Below are positions 49,001 through 61,600 of a stretch of DNA of 64,000 nucleotides, piece after piece; the first letter of the stretch is position 1, and the number at the start of each line of letters is the position of its first letter. The notes under the pieces were generated by a model. The model saw only the letters and a list, made by a program, of their open reading frames with translations. It made no database searches and was not told where the DNA came from. The position numbers and the translations under genes were made by a program. The DNA is from Pelodera strongyloides (taxonomy: Eukaryota > Nematoda > Chromadorea > Rhabditida > Rhabditidae): positions 1 to 64,000 of the forward strand of contig JAANDG010000638.1 of assembly GCA_036852015.1 (NCBI GenBank), read 5' to 3'.

Positions 49001-50727
49001 AGTAGATTATGATTGTTGATCAACATGCATATGTAACCCTTTGCTTCGTTTGCATGAACATACGGTCTTCACCAATCACCAGGCATTAACTGAAAATCTC
49101 ATTTTAGGCGAGGAGCCGTGAAATAATTCATACACCTGACTACTGGCTCGATATGGAAATCACGATTTGCCTGGAGTACGCGAAAGCTTTCGAAACCTAC
49201 AAAAACTTGAGCATTGCCGATAAGGTAAGCATAATTAATTCTTGGACGCATATCATTTCACGCTTCTAGTAAAAGGGGTCCCTTTTACGTAAATGTGAAA
49301 TAGATTTGACAGCCATTAAATATCGTAGGGTGTTTACATGCATCACACTTAGTGTTTTGGACATTTGTAGAATAAACTACTTATTGCAGTGCGTTCTGAT
49401 CAATGAGACGTGTCTCGCCAGTGCGTTGATCTCCCTTACGTACTCCAGTTTTTTGAGAGGATCATCCACGCTCACATTTCCAGATGGATCCCCTATGCAA
49501 CTGGCCGGACTGGGAAGGTGTGCATATAAATACATACAACTAGATGGAAAGTATAGATAGTAAAAACACGTAAATAGATTTTAGCTTACACATAAAAAGT
49601 AATGTGTCCTTAAGGTTTAGTATAATAATTTTTTTCGAAAACAACAGCAATTTGTACGCTTTTAGTGACTACTTTACCTCACAACTGCTCGAGCCATTGA
49701 CCCGCCTTCGCGCTGATCAAGTGTCAGTAACTCTGCTAAAATGCATCATCTTCCTTCACGGAGGTAATCATTCATTTTGCAGCAATATACGTGCCCCTCC
49801 GATCTATGTGAATCATTTTCGCGGCAATAAATTATATCCTTCATTTCGTGGCGGCGCCACCTTTTTTGCTCAGTCAGTGATTGCTGGTTTTGTCAGTGAT
49901 CGTCACTAGATTGCTGCGAACAGCGGCACAGATCGCAAATCGCATTTCTTCTCGCTCCTTTTTTTGCATCGCTATCGCTCTTATAATTCGTCCGCTGTGT
50001 CAAATTTCCTGAACTTGACGAGAGCTCTTGACCGGTCATAAAAACGGCAAACATCACAGCTCAAAAGGAGATCGTTTATGCAGATTGAGATCAAACACTG
50101 TACTTTCTGAACACTGTTTTTTGAAAAGTTGCCTTCTTTCGGCATTGTACTATAGTAAACTGCAAACGTCATAGACGAATAATTCATTTCAAGGAATTCC
50201 ATTGGGAAAAATGTTCTGGTGTCACATTACTTTTTGTGTATTTTGCATATTATATTCTAATTATTCAAATGCAGCCAGTTTTCTGTTTGATTTCGTGATT
50301 TTTCACTTGTCGGAACATCAAATGTACTTCGATCCCTGATCTTTTCTTAGAGACCGAAGTTCTGGGAACTGATCAATCAGATCATAATCGGTTTCAGAAA
50401 ACTGGATATTATCCTTGTTCAAAAACAATAATGATGTCATAGCTTGCTTCTGATCTCCCAATATATACATATACTTCAGAAGGCTACGGTCTCTCCGAAG
50501 AAGGTCGATTGGCAATTCTCTCCCGTCGTGAGCGATACTACGATGCACTGATGACACACGTGTTTGCCGTTCATGGACCTCAGAAAGGACCCGGAGAGAT
50601 GTGTGACCTGTTGGCCCTTTCATGGAAGTACTTTAACGTTGCGGCGAGGATCCGAGATAACATTTGCAGCGGAAACACACTTTACAGACAAATATTGGAC
50701 ACTTGCGCTGTTTGGCGCAACGAGTAA
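46006..50727 (+). CDS. Nuclear hormone receptor, divergent nematode type, twelve exons
   Basis: Coding exons 46006-46066, 46198-46288, 46382-46461, 47819-47884, 47920-48086, 48255-48340, 48568-48673, 48869-48997, 49108-49224, 49390-49517, 49666-49763 and 50480-50727 give 1377 nt and 458 residues. The DNA-binding domain has zinc finger 1 cysteines at about 31, 34, 48 and 51, P-box CNGCKTFFRR, finger 2 cysteines at 67, 73, 83 and 86, then CRACRFKKCLEVGMNPK. A linker of about 165 residues leads to a ligand-binding domain (YWLDMEITICLEYAKAFETY near 270). The end, ILDTCAVWRNE, lacks an obvious AF-2 motif. It should be a DNA-binding transcription factor; ligand unknown. The family matches the expanded nematode receptors, but I cannot name the orthologue. 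The first exon begins at an acceptor at 45929, and 46006 is its only ATG. An in-frame alternative acceptor at 46119 would lengthen exon 2 by 26 codons. A 35-bp intron lies at 47885-47919. Confidence 0.92.
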
Positions 50728-50739
50728 AACATTCACTAT

Positions 50740-53130
50740 GCTTTCCACAATTAACATGTTGAACAAATAAGCAATATTGTGAGAAAACGATATTGATGCA
50801 CCTAATACGCATAATTTTGACTTTCGGAGAAGTAATTAAGAAACAAGGTGACAAGAATTTTTTTGTTTAGTTACCTTCCGACCCAAATCAGTTTTCTTTA
50901 ATGACTTTCCACGTTTGTGTTTCTTTCATTTTGAAGTAATATTTTTATTTTTACTACGGTTTTTTTCTGGGAATTTACTGGATCCGGTCACATTTCATAC
51001 ATTTTACTTCATTTCATACGTTCTACGACTATATCTGATTTGTAATTTACTTTATCGTTTAAGTGATGAGTATAGAATATTTAGTCGGGTAGCAGTAGGC
51101 CTATTGTCGGTCAGACCGTTGTGTTGGTTGTGAAAATTGCGTATTTTATTTATGTTGACTTATTTAAGGTATGCAAACTAATGCTGGTTTATGTGTTCTC
51201 GGTAGGAATATCTACTTTCGCTCCCTTTCGTATCAATTCGTTGTCATCCGGGTACATTTTGATTATTATTAAAGTTTATTTCATTCACGTGTATCTGTCA
51301 AGCATCATTTTTGTTGAGGTAGCAGTAGGTTGAGGTGTCAAGCATCATTTTTGTTGAGGACAAATTTAATACAATATTCTTGGTTTTCTTGAAGGGAATA
51401 TCAATCTACAACGTTTTGGCTTTTGGCGTAATAAGCGTTTAGACATGGTCGACGGAGATAAAATTAGTAAATTGTAATTTCGATTAATTGGAACAGAAAA
51501 TATTCAGCGCCTCGTTGTCGGTTACAAAAACACTTGAGCTGTAGATATAGCGCACATTACGAGCTCAAGCCATTCAACTACGTTCGCAAAAAGTAAAGAA
51601 GTTTAAGTAATCATCTCGTATAGTTAGTTAGTCAGCATTGTTTGCATGTGTCCGACTGAATAATATGTAGTAGGCCAGACATTTAAAGTACGATATAGTA
51701 TATTTGTGCTCGACATCTTCAGCCGGAGGTTTATAAATAACTTATCAAGTTGGGGCAAGTTTGAGATGATACATATAAATGGAGGAAAGAGATACTCATT
51801 TGGGACTAAATCCACCCACATGCACAAGTAAGCAAACTTCATATGCAAAAAGCACATTATCGTCAAGTTTTATTCGCGTTTCTCGTTCAAATAAGTCGTT
51901 TATTGAAATAAAATAGATGCCGGTTTGGAAAGTTAATACGAACCTCTTTTTTGGTGCTGTTAAAATAGATTCTTCCATCAAATCCGGTATGTTATATTAC
52001 TTTTGAAGAACACCAGGCAGACTGGAAACCATTAATATTATAATATAATATTTCATAAAATAGCGCGCATGCAACAACACAATGAATAAACAATAATCAA
52101 AGTATACGAAACAAGTCAACCAATAATCAATAGACTTATGTAACTGATGACATGCAGAACAACAAAAATACAGCAAGTGCACAAATAAACTATGCTGATA
52201 TAGTGTAATATACTTGTAAACAATATAAACAACAAGCAAATTATAGAATAATTCACAGAAACAAATTGTCTAAATTTAACAGGCTGTACCTTGATCATTG
52301 GATAGTGTTACATTAAATGGAAAGGTCAGTTGATGAATTTGATTACAGCTCACCCTTATTAGAATGTGTTCTTGTCTTTTGGGACATCATCCGCAAGGAA
52401 TTGCGGTGCCCACAACTTAGACAACGTCATTCAACAAAGCTAATTGCTTTCATTCCGCGTTTTTCCATATAACCATTAGAAAATTTGATCCTCAAGTTTG
52501 TTCATCTTAGTACTCCTGTACAAAATAGTTATCGTGAACGAAGCCCGTACTAATAAAAAGATACTTCTAAATATAACATTCCAATCAACTTGAATTTTGG
52601 CCGCAATACTCTTTCTATGCTCTCAAAACTCGCGAATTTCCGGGTTGAGTTTTCAAATTACCAAAAGCGGATGTTTTTGCTCTACTCGGTTTCTCCACTT
52701 GCAAACATTCGAATTTTCCTAAAAACGAACTGGACAAATTCTATAAATTCTGGGATGAGTGGTTTCTTGTGAATGTTAATTATGCTTATGTTCCCACGAA
52801 AAATTGTCATATTCAATGATCTTCCGCTCGAACCGCACATTTCGTGACTGAAACCGTTCCACACACATATTTCGTTATTTGAATTGTGCCCCGTTAATCA
52901 TTGTGTCACCATAATTGTACAGAAAGAAATAGGGAAAAAAATTAAGACATATTCTGCAATTCTAAATGCACTGGGTGACATCACTATCCCGAACGGTAAT
53001 AGAACACGTAACAGTTAGGAGAGCACCATACGTACATGCCACATTTTCGTGAGCTAATCTCAATAAGAATTTTTTTATCTAATAAGTCATTTGCCTTGAA
53101 AATACTCAAATTGTGCGGCTAAGCAATGTG
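50740..53130. other. Intergenic, nothing supported
   Basis: AT-rich with several short open frames and no coherent splice pattern. A small tandem duplication of tgtcaagcatcatttttgttgagg occurs at about 51296 and 51337. Confidence 0.5.
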
Positions 53131-53140
53131 AAAGTAGTGA

Positions 53141-53805
53141 TTACTTGAGCCGTAAGCCGCATCGCAAGAAACTTAAAACTCGACGAGTTATTTGACATTT
53201 GACAAAAACGACCGGCGGGAACATACCATGGTCGCATAGAAAGGCATATGTTTCGCCCGCTACATATATCGAAAACCGAATATTCTGCAACTATTATACG
53301 TGTTTGCCTTTTAGTTTTTGCCAAATAACTTTTATAAGAAATATGCAGCATAGGTGTTCTCTCGTGAGCCTGACCACTTGATAGTTAACGCACTTATTAC
53401 TTTATATAAAATGCACAATATTTTATTTTCAGACCTTGACTGTAATAATATGTGATATTCTTGTAGAATCTGGTTGTATTTTCCATCATTTCGACTGTGA
53501 TTTCTTGGGTTTAAAGATTACATATCAAATTGGATGCTCTTTGTTCAAGAGTTCACTTTCAATAAAAGGTTCGCTTGCTTGTCATAATTGCCGGCGTCAT
53601 TGCCAGTCCACTCTAATGATCTTTCCGGTCCAATTGTAATTATCAGCCCCATGTTGCGTCCAAAAATTCTTTCCTCACTAACTGGCCCTTTCATTATGCG
53701 AGCTGGAAAGGCGAATACATACAGAATACAAAATATGAAAACCGAACTAGAGGCCACAACAACTTTTGTTGTTTTCTCGTAAGTGACGATTTCGTAATTC
53801 ATCAT
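53141..53805 (-). CDS. Candidate two-exon gene for a small membrane protein
   Basis: On the minus strand a consensus acceptor (gaaatttcag) directly abuts ATGATG at 53805. Exon 1 (53805-53557) begins MMNYEIVTYEKTTK and has one hydrophobic segment (VVVASSSVFIFCILYVFAF) followed by a polar region (RIMKGPVSEERIFGRNMG, then PERSLEWTGNDAGNYDK). A donor gtgaac at 53556 and acceptor gttgcag at 53285 join in phase 0 to exon 2 (53284-53141), which reads NIRFSIYVAGETYAFLCDHG and ends in TAA. Spliced, it gives 130 residues. The membrane segment near the N-terminus suggests a type II or signal-anchored protein, with most of the chain outside the cytosol. No family is recognised. Exon 2 might instead splice out at gtatgt within it, so the 3' end is uncertain. 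Confidence 0.38.
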
Positions 53806-53815
53806 CTGAAATTTC
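53806..53815 (-). other. Acceptor consensus directly before the candidate membrane-protein start
   Basis: Minus-strand gaaatttcag ends at the base before ATGATG. A zero-length 5' UTR after an acceptor is a known pattern in trans-spliced nematode genes and is the best single argument that this open frame is real. Confidence 0.45.
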
Positions 53816-53829
53816 TAGTGAAGTACAGT

Positions 53830-56800
53830 CCATCATCATTAGCACTAATTGTCGTTTCCGCACGCGCTTATTTTTCCTTTCTGAAAATTGACATGATCAG
53901 TAAAGTTTTTGCCAACCAACTGATTGGTTTCAATGAGGACCAAATTATTATAAAATAGGCATGTTTTCTTTTACAGAGAGTTTATTTTCTAGAAAGCAAA
54001 AAGTCGGTCACTGAAAACAACATTAAACTTAACGGTCGCCCCTACTTGGCCCTGGTGTCAAAAATAGTCACATAATACGTAAGAGCAATGAGCTAGTATA
54101 TCTACATATTCATTCTCGTAAATGACATTTAAACCAAACATTTCCAACTAGCTGCAAAGTATTTTCACCTGTCAACCGTTTGTTTCTTTATTTCAATGTT
54201 GAATTGTACTTCTCCATTATTGTACATACGTATATGCATTTGTGAGCTCCCCAAGTAAACGATACAACAGCAAAATATTTTTCCCATCTTGATAAAAACA
54301 AGCTGCAATGACGAAGAAGAGCGTCCGTATAATACGTGAATTCTTTTAATATTTAATCGGTGCCCATGGTTAGCGTAGAAATGGGGCAGTAACAAGACTT
54401 CAATTGCAGTTCCATGTCCATTTTTATTGTTTTTGGACGTATTTCTTCATGACTATCATGTTTTAGGGGGAATTCCGTTGTTATTGCGTTGCACATGTTT
54501 ATTAGCTTAGCAAGACCCGGCGCGTTTTTCTTGAGAACATTTTATGCTTGCCCTATGCACCCATCATGTCACATTTTATTAACGAGCAATGTGTTTAGGA
54601 TACCCAGAAAAGGTATTCTCAGAAAATTGATCAATTTACCCTAAATTTCAACTGCAACGAAGCAGCCTTAATCCTTCATTGCCCCTTGACTACAAATCCA
54701 TTAAAGTAATAAGAAATTAATAGTATTATACATCTTTGTATTTTCTACTGCGTGTTGTTGTATATACGCGAACAAAATTCTAACCACCTGAGCAAAGTCC
54801 GGTTTTAGAAGCAAAACTGCACTTTTCAGAAACTTGCTTACATGTTGAGATAATTAGATATTAAAAGAAGTAGTAAATACGTAAATACACGCTCACCGAC
54901 AAAAATATATTTTTTCGCATATGCTGCTTTACCAATGTCCACTATACACTTTTAATTGTTCAACATTACAGCAATGCATAAATTGCATGCGCAGCTGCTT
55001 CTAAATGAAGAATCAAGCACTGAACGAGTATCACGACAAACATTTACGAATTTTTGCTTAAAGCTCTACTGGATCGTACTCAAACGCATACCCAAACGCA
55101 CTCATGTTTGTCAGTTTTTTCCGCGTTCTTTTTAATTAGGGTTTAGGGCCACACAACATAGCGAAAAAAAAGGAGCTTTCAGTTTAACAGAAAATTGGCC
55201 TCATCCCTACGTTATATGATCAATAACTAAGCCAGTTGTTCCTTCTCATCTGATTAAATCTTTAACGGTTGAATCAGCCCATATGTTGTTCAAATACGCG
55301 TGAGAATGCTTTAACAATAAGACTTTAAATCGCTTCACGCAACGCTTGATTTCTCTATTGCAAATGTCATGAACACCCTGGGTTATTTTTAAGGCATTTT
55401 AAATTCATTTGAATATAGTTTGCTCCTAATGCATTGAAGAACTAATTGTGTCATCTCGTATCTTGCTTACTCCAACATTGGTTTTAGCTTTGACAGTATG
55501 TAAAAGAACTGGCCACTTGGACGTGCTTGCGCTTTTAAAGGTCAAAAACTGGTCCCACCGAAACGGCGGAACGCCCAATCCTCGTGAAGAGGAAAAAAGT
55601 GAGACTTTGTCGTGAAAAAATTTGTTTGAAATGTGAATCTCGAAATCCTTTCGCTTCTCATTTCACATCACGCCTCTACTCTATCAAATTTCGCCCAGTT
55701 CATATTCACTTTCAACTACCCGAGCATTGAGTGAAAAAAAGTGGGAGTCCCAGACACCGCTGTCCATAGTTCACTACAGTATGTACGCCAAAGTAATTCT
55801 TAACTACTTTTCCAAAGGTACCGTAAATCAATAGTTCTACGCAGTCCTAACTTTACATACTAGCAGGTGTGCCGATATGCCCCCTTCTAGTATTTTAATG
55901 TGACGTCATATATTTTTCACGTGTCATTACTATAATAAATTAATTAGAGAAAACATGAAGCACATTTTTCTGCACTAATCTTTTAATGGGATGAGATGCT
56001 TCCCTGAAAGGTTCTGAAGACTACTTATATAATATTGTTGTTTTCGGGTGATGACATTAAGTTACGGCTTATGGTGTGCCGTTTTCAATTTAGCCAACCA
56101 ACTCGTTAGTTTCTTGAACATTAGCTGCATTTATTGGTTTCAAATGGAGCTTGTATTTTTTCTGATTACTTTGCTTACGAAAAACTACTAACGTTTACTT
56201 ATTTCCGGTCGTTGCAAAGGCATATTGATCTACGATTTTTAAAAAGAATTGTAAATTTGAGTTTTGCATTTCACCTTGTAACATAGAAGCAATTTCGTAG
56301 CTTAAATCCGGCAATGATTATCTTAAACATCATTTTGTGCAAGTGTCTTTGTTTAACCTTCCTTATTTTGTTGCGACCAACTTCAATACTTACTCGTGAC
56401 TACGTCTTGCCCTTTTTTTCGGGGGGTCGCGAAATATATTTGCGAATTTGTGCAAGATTTATAAAATTTTGTCCATTGTGCGTGAAAAACGAGCCCACAT
56501 GAGGGTGACATCAGATCCGACACCGATCGCGTGACAACGTCCATAATTTACCGCCATAAACCACTAAATGTCACACAATCTGCGGCAATTATTATGCAAA
56601 ATGTCCCGTTTTATATTCATGAACAAGGGCGGTTATGCGAATTTATGGGCTTTTTCTAATTATTTTCTCTGGGCGGGACCATGTTGTTCATGTCACTGTT
56701 ACACACTGTTTTGGGTTCTGACCGCGGATTGTTTTGTTTAAGAATTAGGCCACATGGGATGGTAGAATCATCAGCATGTGCTGACATGTTTACCATATCA

Positions 56801-58620
56801 AGGAGTGCTCATTAGTTATAAATAAATCGAAAGTGAGTTGGCCATTTCATCTCTCTCATTCTCTCGTAATCGCCCACTCTCTCAGTCTCTCTTCTCCGAC
56901 AACCCAAACTGTTTTAAAAGCCTATTCTTCTCTTCGTTTCATTGGCTTCTACAATTGAGGCTTTGAGGAATTAATTGGGATGCCAAGTGCGAGACTAAGG
57001 GTCGTTTTCACTGGAAACATCACAATTTCAACAGAAAAGAGAATGGAACTCATCCAAATTACCAAACTCCATGCAGCTGAACACATCTATCTATCTCAAT
57101 GACTAAAACGGTATATCGTGTTCTTCTTGTCTTTTTTTTTTGCAAATGAGCTAGCGGAATTTTCAGTTTGCATTGTGATGCTCCCAGACCAACATTAATA
57201 ATTCACAATATTAGATCGTTTAAATGAGTGGGACATTGCAAACACTCAAAATGAACTCTCAAACAGGCCCATTTGGATTACCTCAAATGCAGACAAATAT
57301 CCTAAGTGTGCATTGCTTAATGTTGCCAAAATTTCCTAAGTATGAATAGCTTAAGAGTAATTCAAATTATTTTTTCCAAATATAATGCATTTATTAGATT
57401 GTGAAGCAATCTGCACTTGTGTCTGCCCAGGCACCTTGCAGCTTATTTTCTCCAAGAATATTCGCTGCTCTGATCACTTTTTATTCTGTCAAATCTCTGC
57501 TTCTTCTGAGGATTAGCGTGAATGTTAATACGGGCTTGTACTCCCACTCCTCTGAACAATACAATGAAGTTTCGGATTGTTCCTTCATACTACAAAACCT
57601 TGTGTACAGCCCACTTCTGGTGAGGATAGTTAAGACCGTTTTTGAAATCAGAATACTTGACGGGAATAATTTGTTTTATTGACATGCTACTTTGGTTTTC
57701 ATTTGTAGCATACTTTCCAGAGTATTTCGTTGTAATTTCCGTGCCATATGTAATGTGTTTCCTATTGCTAATAAGTGTTAAATATTAAAAAAATTCGATA
57801 TGTCAGGTCTCTGTTAGTCTCGTCCTAATAGTATACTATTCTTAAGTTTTTGGTTATATGCGCAGTTGTTATAATGTGCATGTACATAGTGTAAATTGTA
57901 CTTTGCTGGTTTTGGAAAATGTAATTTCCATTGCACTACTGCGAGGAAAGACATAAGCCATACTAGAGCACTATAATTCATTTTCCGATACACGAATAAC
58001 TGTTTGTGCTCGTTTATAGACATAATATAATTGCACCAATTAATGTGGCCTTTCACAAAGCCTCCTACGAAGACCGAATGAAACCCATCCGCAATCCGTG
58101 CCCTAATCTTTCATTCAAAATTTAAAACATTAAAGGATCAATCGTTAGATTAGGTATTAGCCCTTTAAGACAATACAGTACAAATCCCCAAATCTTAATT
58201 GCGTATTTTCTTCCCTCCTCCTTCATTCCTAGTAATATTTATTGTAGTGCTTCATATTTCGTTTCAACAATCACTGAGAATAACTCATTGTCAGGTGTAA
58301 AAAGTTCTGCGATAAAGCTCTTAATTTTGCAGAGTCTACTTTCTGTTTAGGTGTTTTCCTTCCGGCTGCTCTCATTTATTGTTGACAAAAAGAAACATGT
58401 TTCATGCAATCAGCACATTATTGTTGGGCTTGAAAAAGCAACGGAAATAAACTTTGTTTTAAACTTTGACTTCTGTTTAATTGCTGATTCTTTCCTTTAA
58501 TTGCTGGTGTTCGGCTTTTATCCTGGTAGGCGTCAATTTCCTTATTATTTCGGTATATTGAGTACTCAATTCGTCTACTCCACAAAAGTATAAGACATGA
58601 ATTCCAGATCCGTATTGCCA
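53830..58620. other. Intergenic, includes upstream region of the synaptotagmin-like gene
   Basis: No gene assembled. A pyrimidine-rich patch at 56850-56900 (ctctctcattctctcg, then cccactctctcagtctctctt) resembles nematode promoter-proximal CT tracts and lies 1.8 kb upstream of the synaptotagmin-like start; the connection is a guess. Confidence 0.45.
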
Positions 58621-58622
58621 CA

Positions 58623-58629
58623 TTCTCAG
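58623..58629 (+). other. Probable trans-splice acceptor of the synaptotagmin-like gene
   Basis: TTCTCAG ends one base before the ATG at 58631, leaving a one-base 5' UTR, as expected for spliced-leader addition. Confidence 0.55.
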
Positions 58630-58630
58630 G

Positions 58631-61600
58631 ATGATTGACCTCTCCGTACTGTTGGAGCACGATCAACCGATGATTATGTTGTACGTGGTCACTGCCACTG
58701 TGATCATAGTGGTCGTCATCGTCGTGGTATATCTATCAACTTCCAACAAAATCAGGCTCAATTGGTAGGATTTATAAAAATATAAAACATTTTCGTGACT
58801 TATTATTATCGCCATTATATGCAGCATATCAACTTGTCAGATTAACCCAGTAAAATGTTATATTCATGATCGAATTACTTCATTTGCCCAAGTTTTTCGG
58901 TTGGTGTTGTAACCTTATGAATTCACCAAGTTCCATCCAAAAAGCATGTTGATTGATAGAATATGACATGTCATAGTATTCCTTTAGTTTAGCCAGTAAT
59001 TTGAATAAGCATATGTCGCCGATAGAGCCAAACTTGTCACTTTTTGTCAAAGGCACCCTAAATATTTTCACATCATTCAAATAGCCTTTTACCCAATGGC
59101 CAAACACGACAAATTAGACGAATAGCTGATTATGCACTTTTACTGATGTCCTGTGATGAGGATAGAGCCAACTTCACTGCTTATATGTGATCCCTAGCTA
59201 AACCCCCCTCTCGAATTATTACTAGTTTCAGATAAGCAAAGTTAATCCTTTTTGCTTTTTTTCTATTGATCTAGCGCCCGGATTGCGACGTAGCCTATTA
59301 TACTACTGCTCAGCTTTCTTATACAACTAATATGCATTCTTATACAACTAATATGCTTTATTTAAATAGTATCATGATGACAAACATTGAAGATAAACTG
59401 ATAAACTGATAAACTCTAGTCATCCCCAAATAAAATTTCTGTGAAATTGTAAGTACAGTTCTGTGATTTCTTTTAATTTACCCGATTGTATAGTGTTTTT
59501 TGTGGCCTTCGTGAAAACAACAGCTTGACCGAAAATCTATGCATTTAGAGCGTCAGGCCATTTTTTTGCGGTTAACACATCATTGGTTTTCAAATTATGT
59601 GGCGAAGTAAATGTGGGAACCTATGCAGCTTAGCATAATTAACTGATGAAAAAACACAACTGGGTAAATAAACCCTTGATAAGTCAGAATTTCACAATCT
59701 AATTTCAATTCAGTGTGATTACTTTAAATGTATCTCTCTGGAGTCTTTCCACTTGTTAGAAATGTATCTCGAAATGTATGCGCTCTAAAACAACGCGGAA
59801 AACATGAAATGTTTTTCATGAAATACGACCACAAAAAATAACTTTTGTGCTTGTGGGAAAACACTTTTTTTTGAAAACACAAAAATATTTTTTGGAGCGC
59901 GAATGTAAGCCATCCGATATTAATAATAACAGTTGCGGCGCAGAGGATACTACTTCAAGACATCATGCATGATAAATACTGAATTTTTTCCACTTTATTC
60001 TGATTTATATTGTTCAAAATTTGATTCGATACGGTAATATTTTTGTGTAAAGGTACGAGCGGAACGCACTGGATATGTCGCAAGAAGAGATGCATTATGT
60101 GAGATGCAAGGCATTTAACCGATACGATACAGAGGAAGACAGGGAGAGTGTGTGAGTTCCGCACCATTTTAATAAATAATACCAGAATTTCAAAAAAAAA
60201 CATTATCAGTAATGGGAAACCAGAGATCCCCAGCGACGTTCTATTGTTGATCGGGGGTTTAAAACAGTTCGATATACAGGGAGCTAGGAAGTGTACTTGA
60301 TTGGAAGGTTGTTTAGTTTTCATTCGTATATGATGATGTTTCGTCCACACTACGAAGCACTATATATAGGAGCTGTTCATTCCAATTTCATTTTCAAGTA
60401 CAATTTTTGATGTGCCAAATGTTGACTTTGAATACAAATGCTATCGGCCCTTATTTAAACGAAGAAATATTGTGAATTTTTTGTGCTAAGAAATTATTGT
60501 GTCAAATTCGGAACTTTTGCAGTTTTCATCTAAAGAATTAGAGTGTGCCGTATGTAGAACCTTAAAATTTCTGTTTCGCTTCTCTTGTATAAAGTAAGCA
60601 TAATGATATCAAAAACAACGTGACAAGGAGCAGTGTGAGTAATTAGTTGTAAAGCTCAAAAACAACCACACGTCTCTCAAGGTGTTTGCACCAAATGCAC
60701 GGTAATTAGGGCGCTCATTGTGTTAAAGTACTGTCTTAAAATGAGCGAACGATCATGAGTTTGCATTTTGCATAGTGCATGTTTTTCACAAAAGTATTGG
60801 ATACCGTCTTCTTACAACAAATAATAATGATTACCTTAGTTGCTTGGGCCCGCCCCGTTAGGTGGGATCAGTACGTACGAACATTTTATCACTGTTTTTT
60901 TTGCTTTTAAATTGCTTCTTTAGGGCGGAAGACATGGTGGATAGAAAACAGTCACGGATTGTAAATATCAAAGGTAACGTTGTTGTGACGATAACGTGTT
61001 AAGATAAACAGTTGCTGAAGTTTCTTTTTTTTACCTTAGCCATGTTTTTTTTTCAATTTTGTCTTTAAACTTCAGTTTTTATTAGATGTTTCTCAGTATG
61101 ACCTCGTCCATGATTTTAATGCTACTTCCGCAATGGAGCTTCTTTTAGGTCTTCCCCGCGGAGATGTTTCCAGTCTATTCACTATTCCGAGAGCCCAGAA
61201 GTCGCAGAGATCAATGTTTACGAACCCTGTACAAAGTCAATTCGATCGAGGACTATACGAATGCACAGTGAGCAACAATTTAACATTTTTATTATTTAAT
61301 TATCTTCGGTCGAGTACGTCCAGTGTATATTGGTGTTGATTTGGGCCTAATATTATTCATTTAAACATTTTTGGGCCCATTCCTTTATACTGCTCGAGTT
61401 CAGGGTCCCGATTCGGAGTCGTCTTACAATGAGGAGTCATTCGGCGCTGCTAGCTCGATCAAAGTGAGCATATGTCAGGATCCCAACCTGGGACTCCTGA
61501 CTGTCGCACTAAAAGAAGCCATCGAAATACCTAGCAAGAGACAGGTGGGGCTATACAATATACTACTGTTCGTGTATTATAACCGTGGTGATTTGCATTC

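Noticed and set aside
59955..60350. 131-codon open frame on the minus strand
   Set aside because: It covers exon 2 of the synaptotagmin-like gene on the opposite strand and has no splice or family support.
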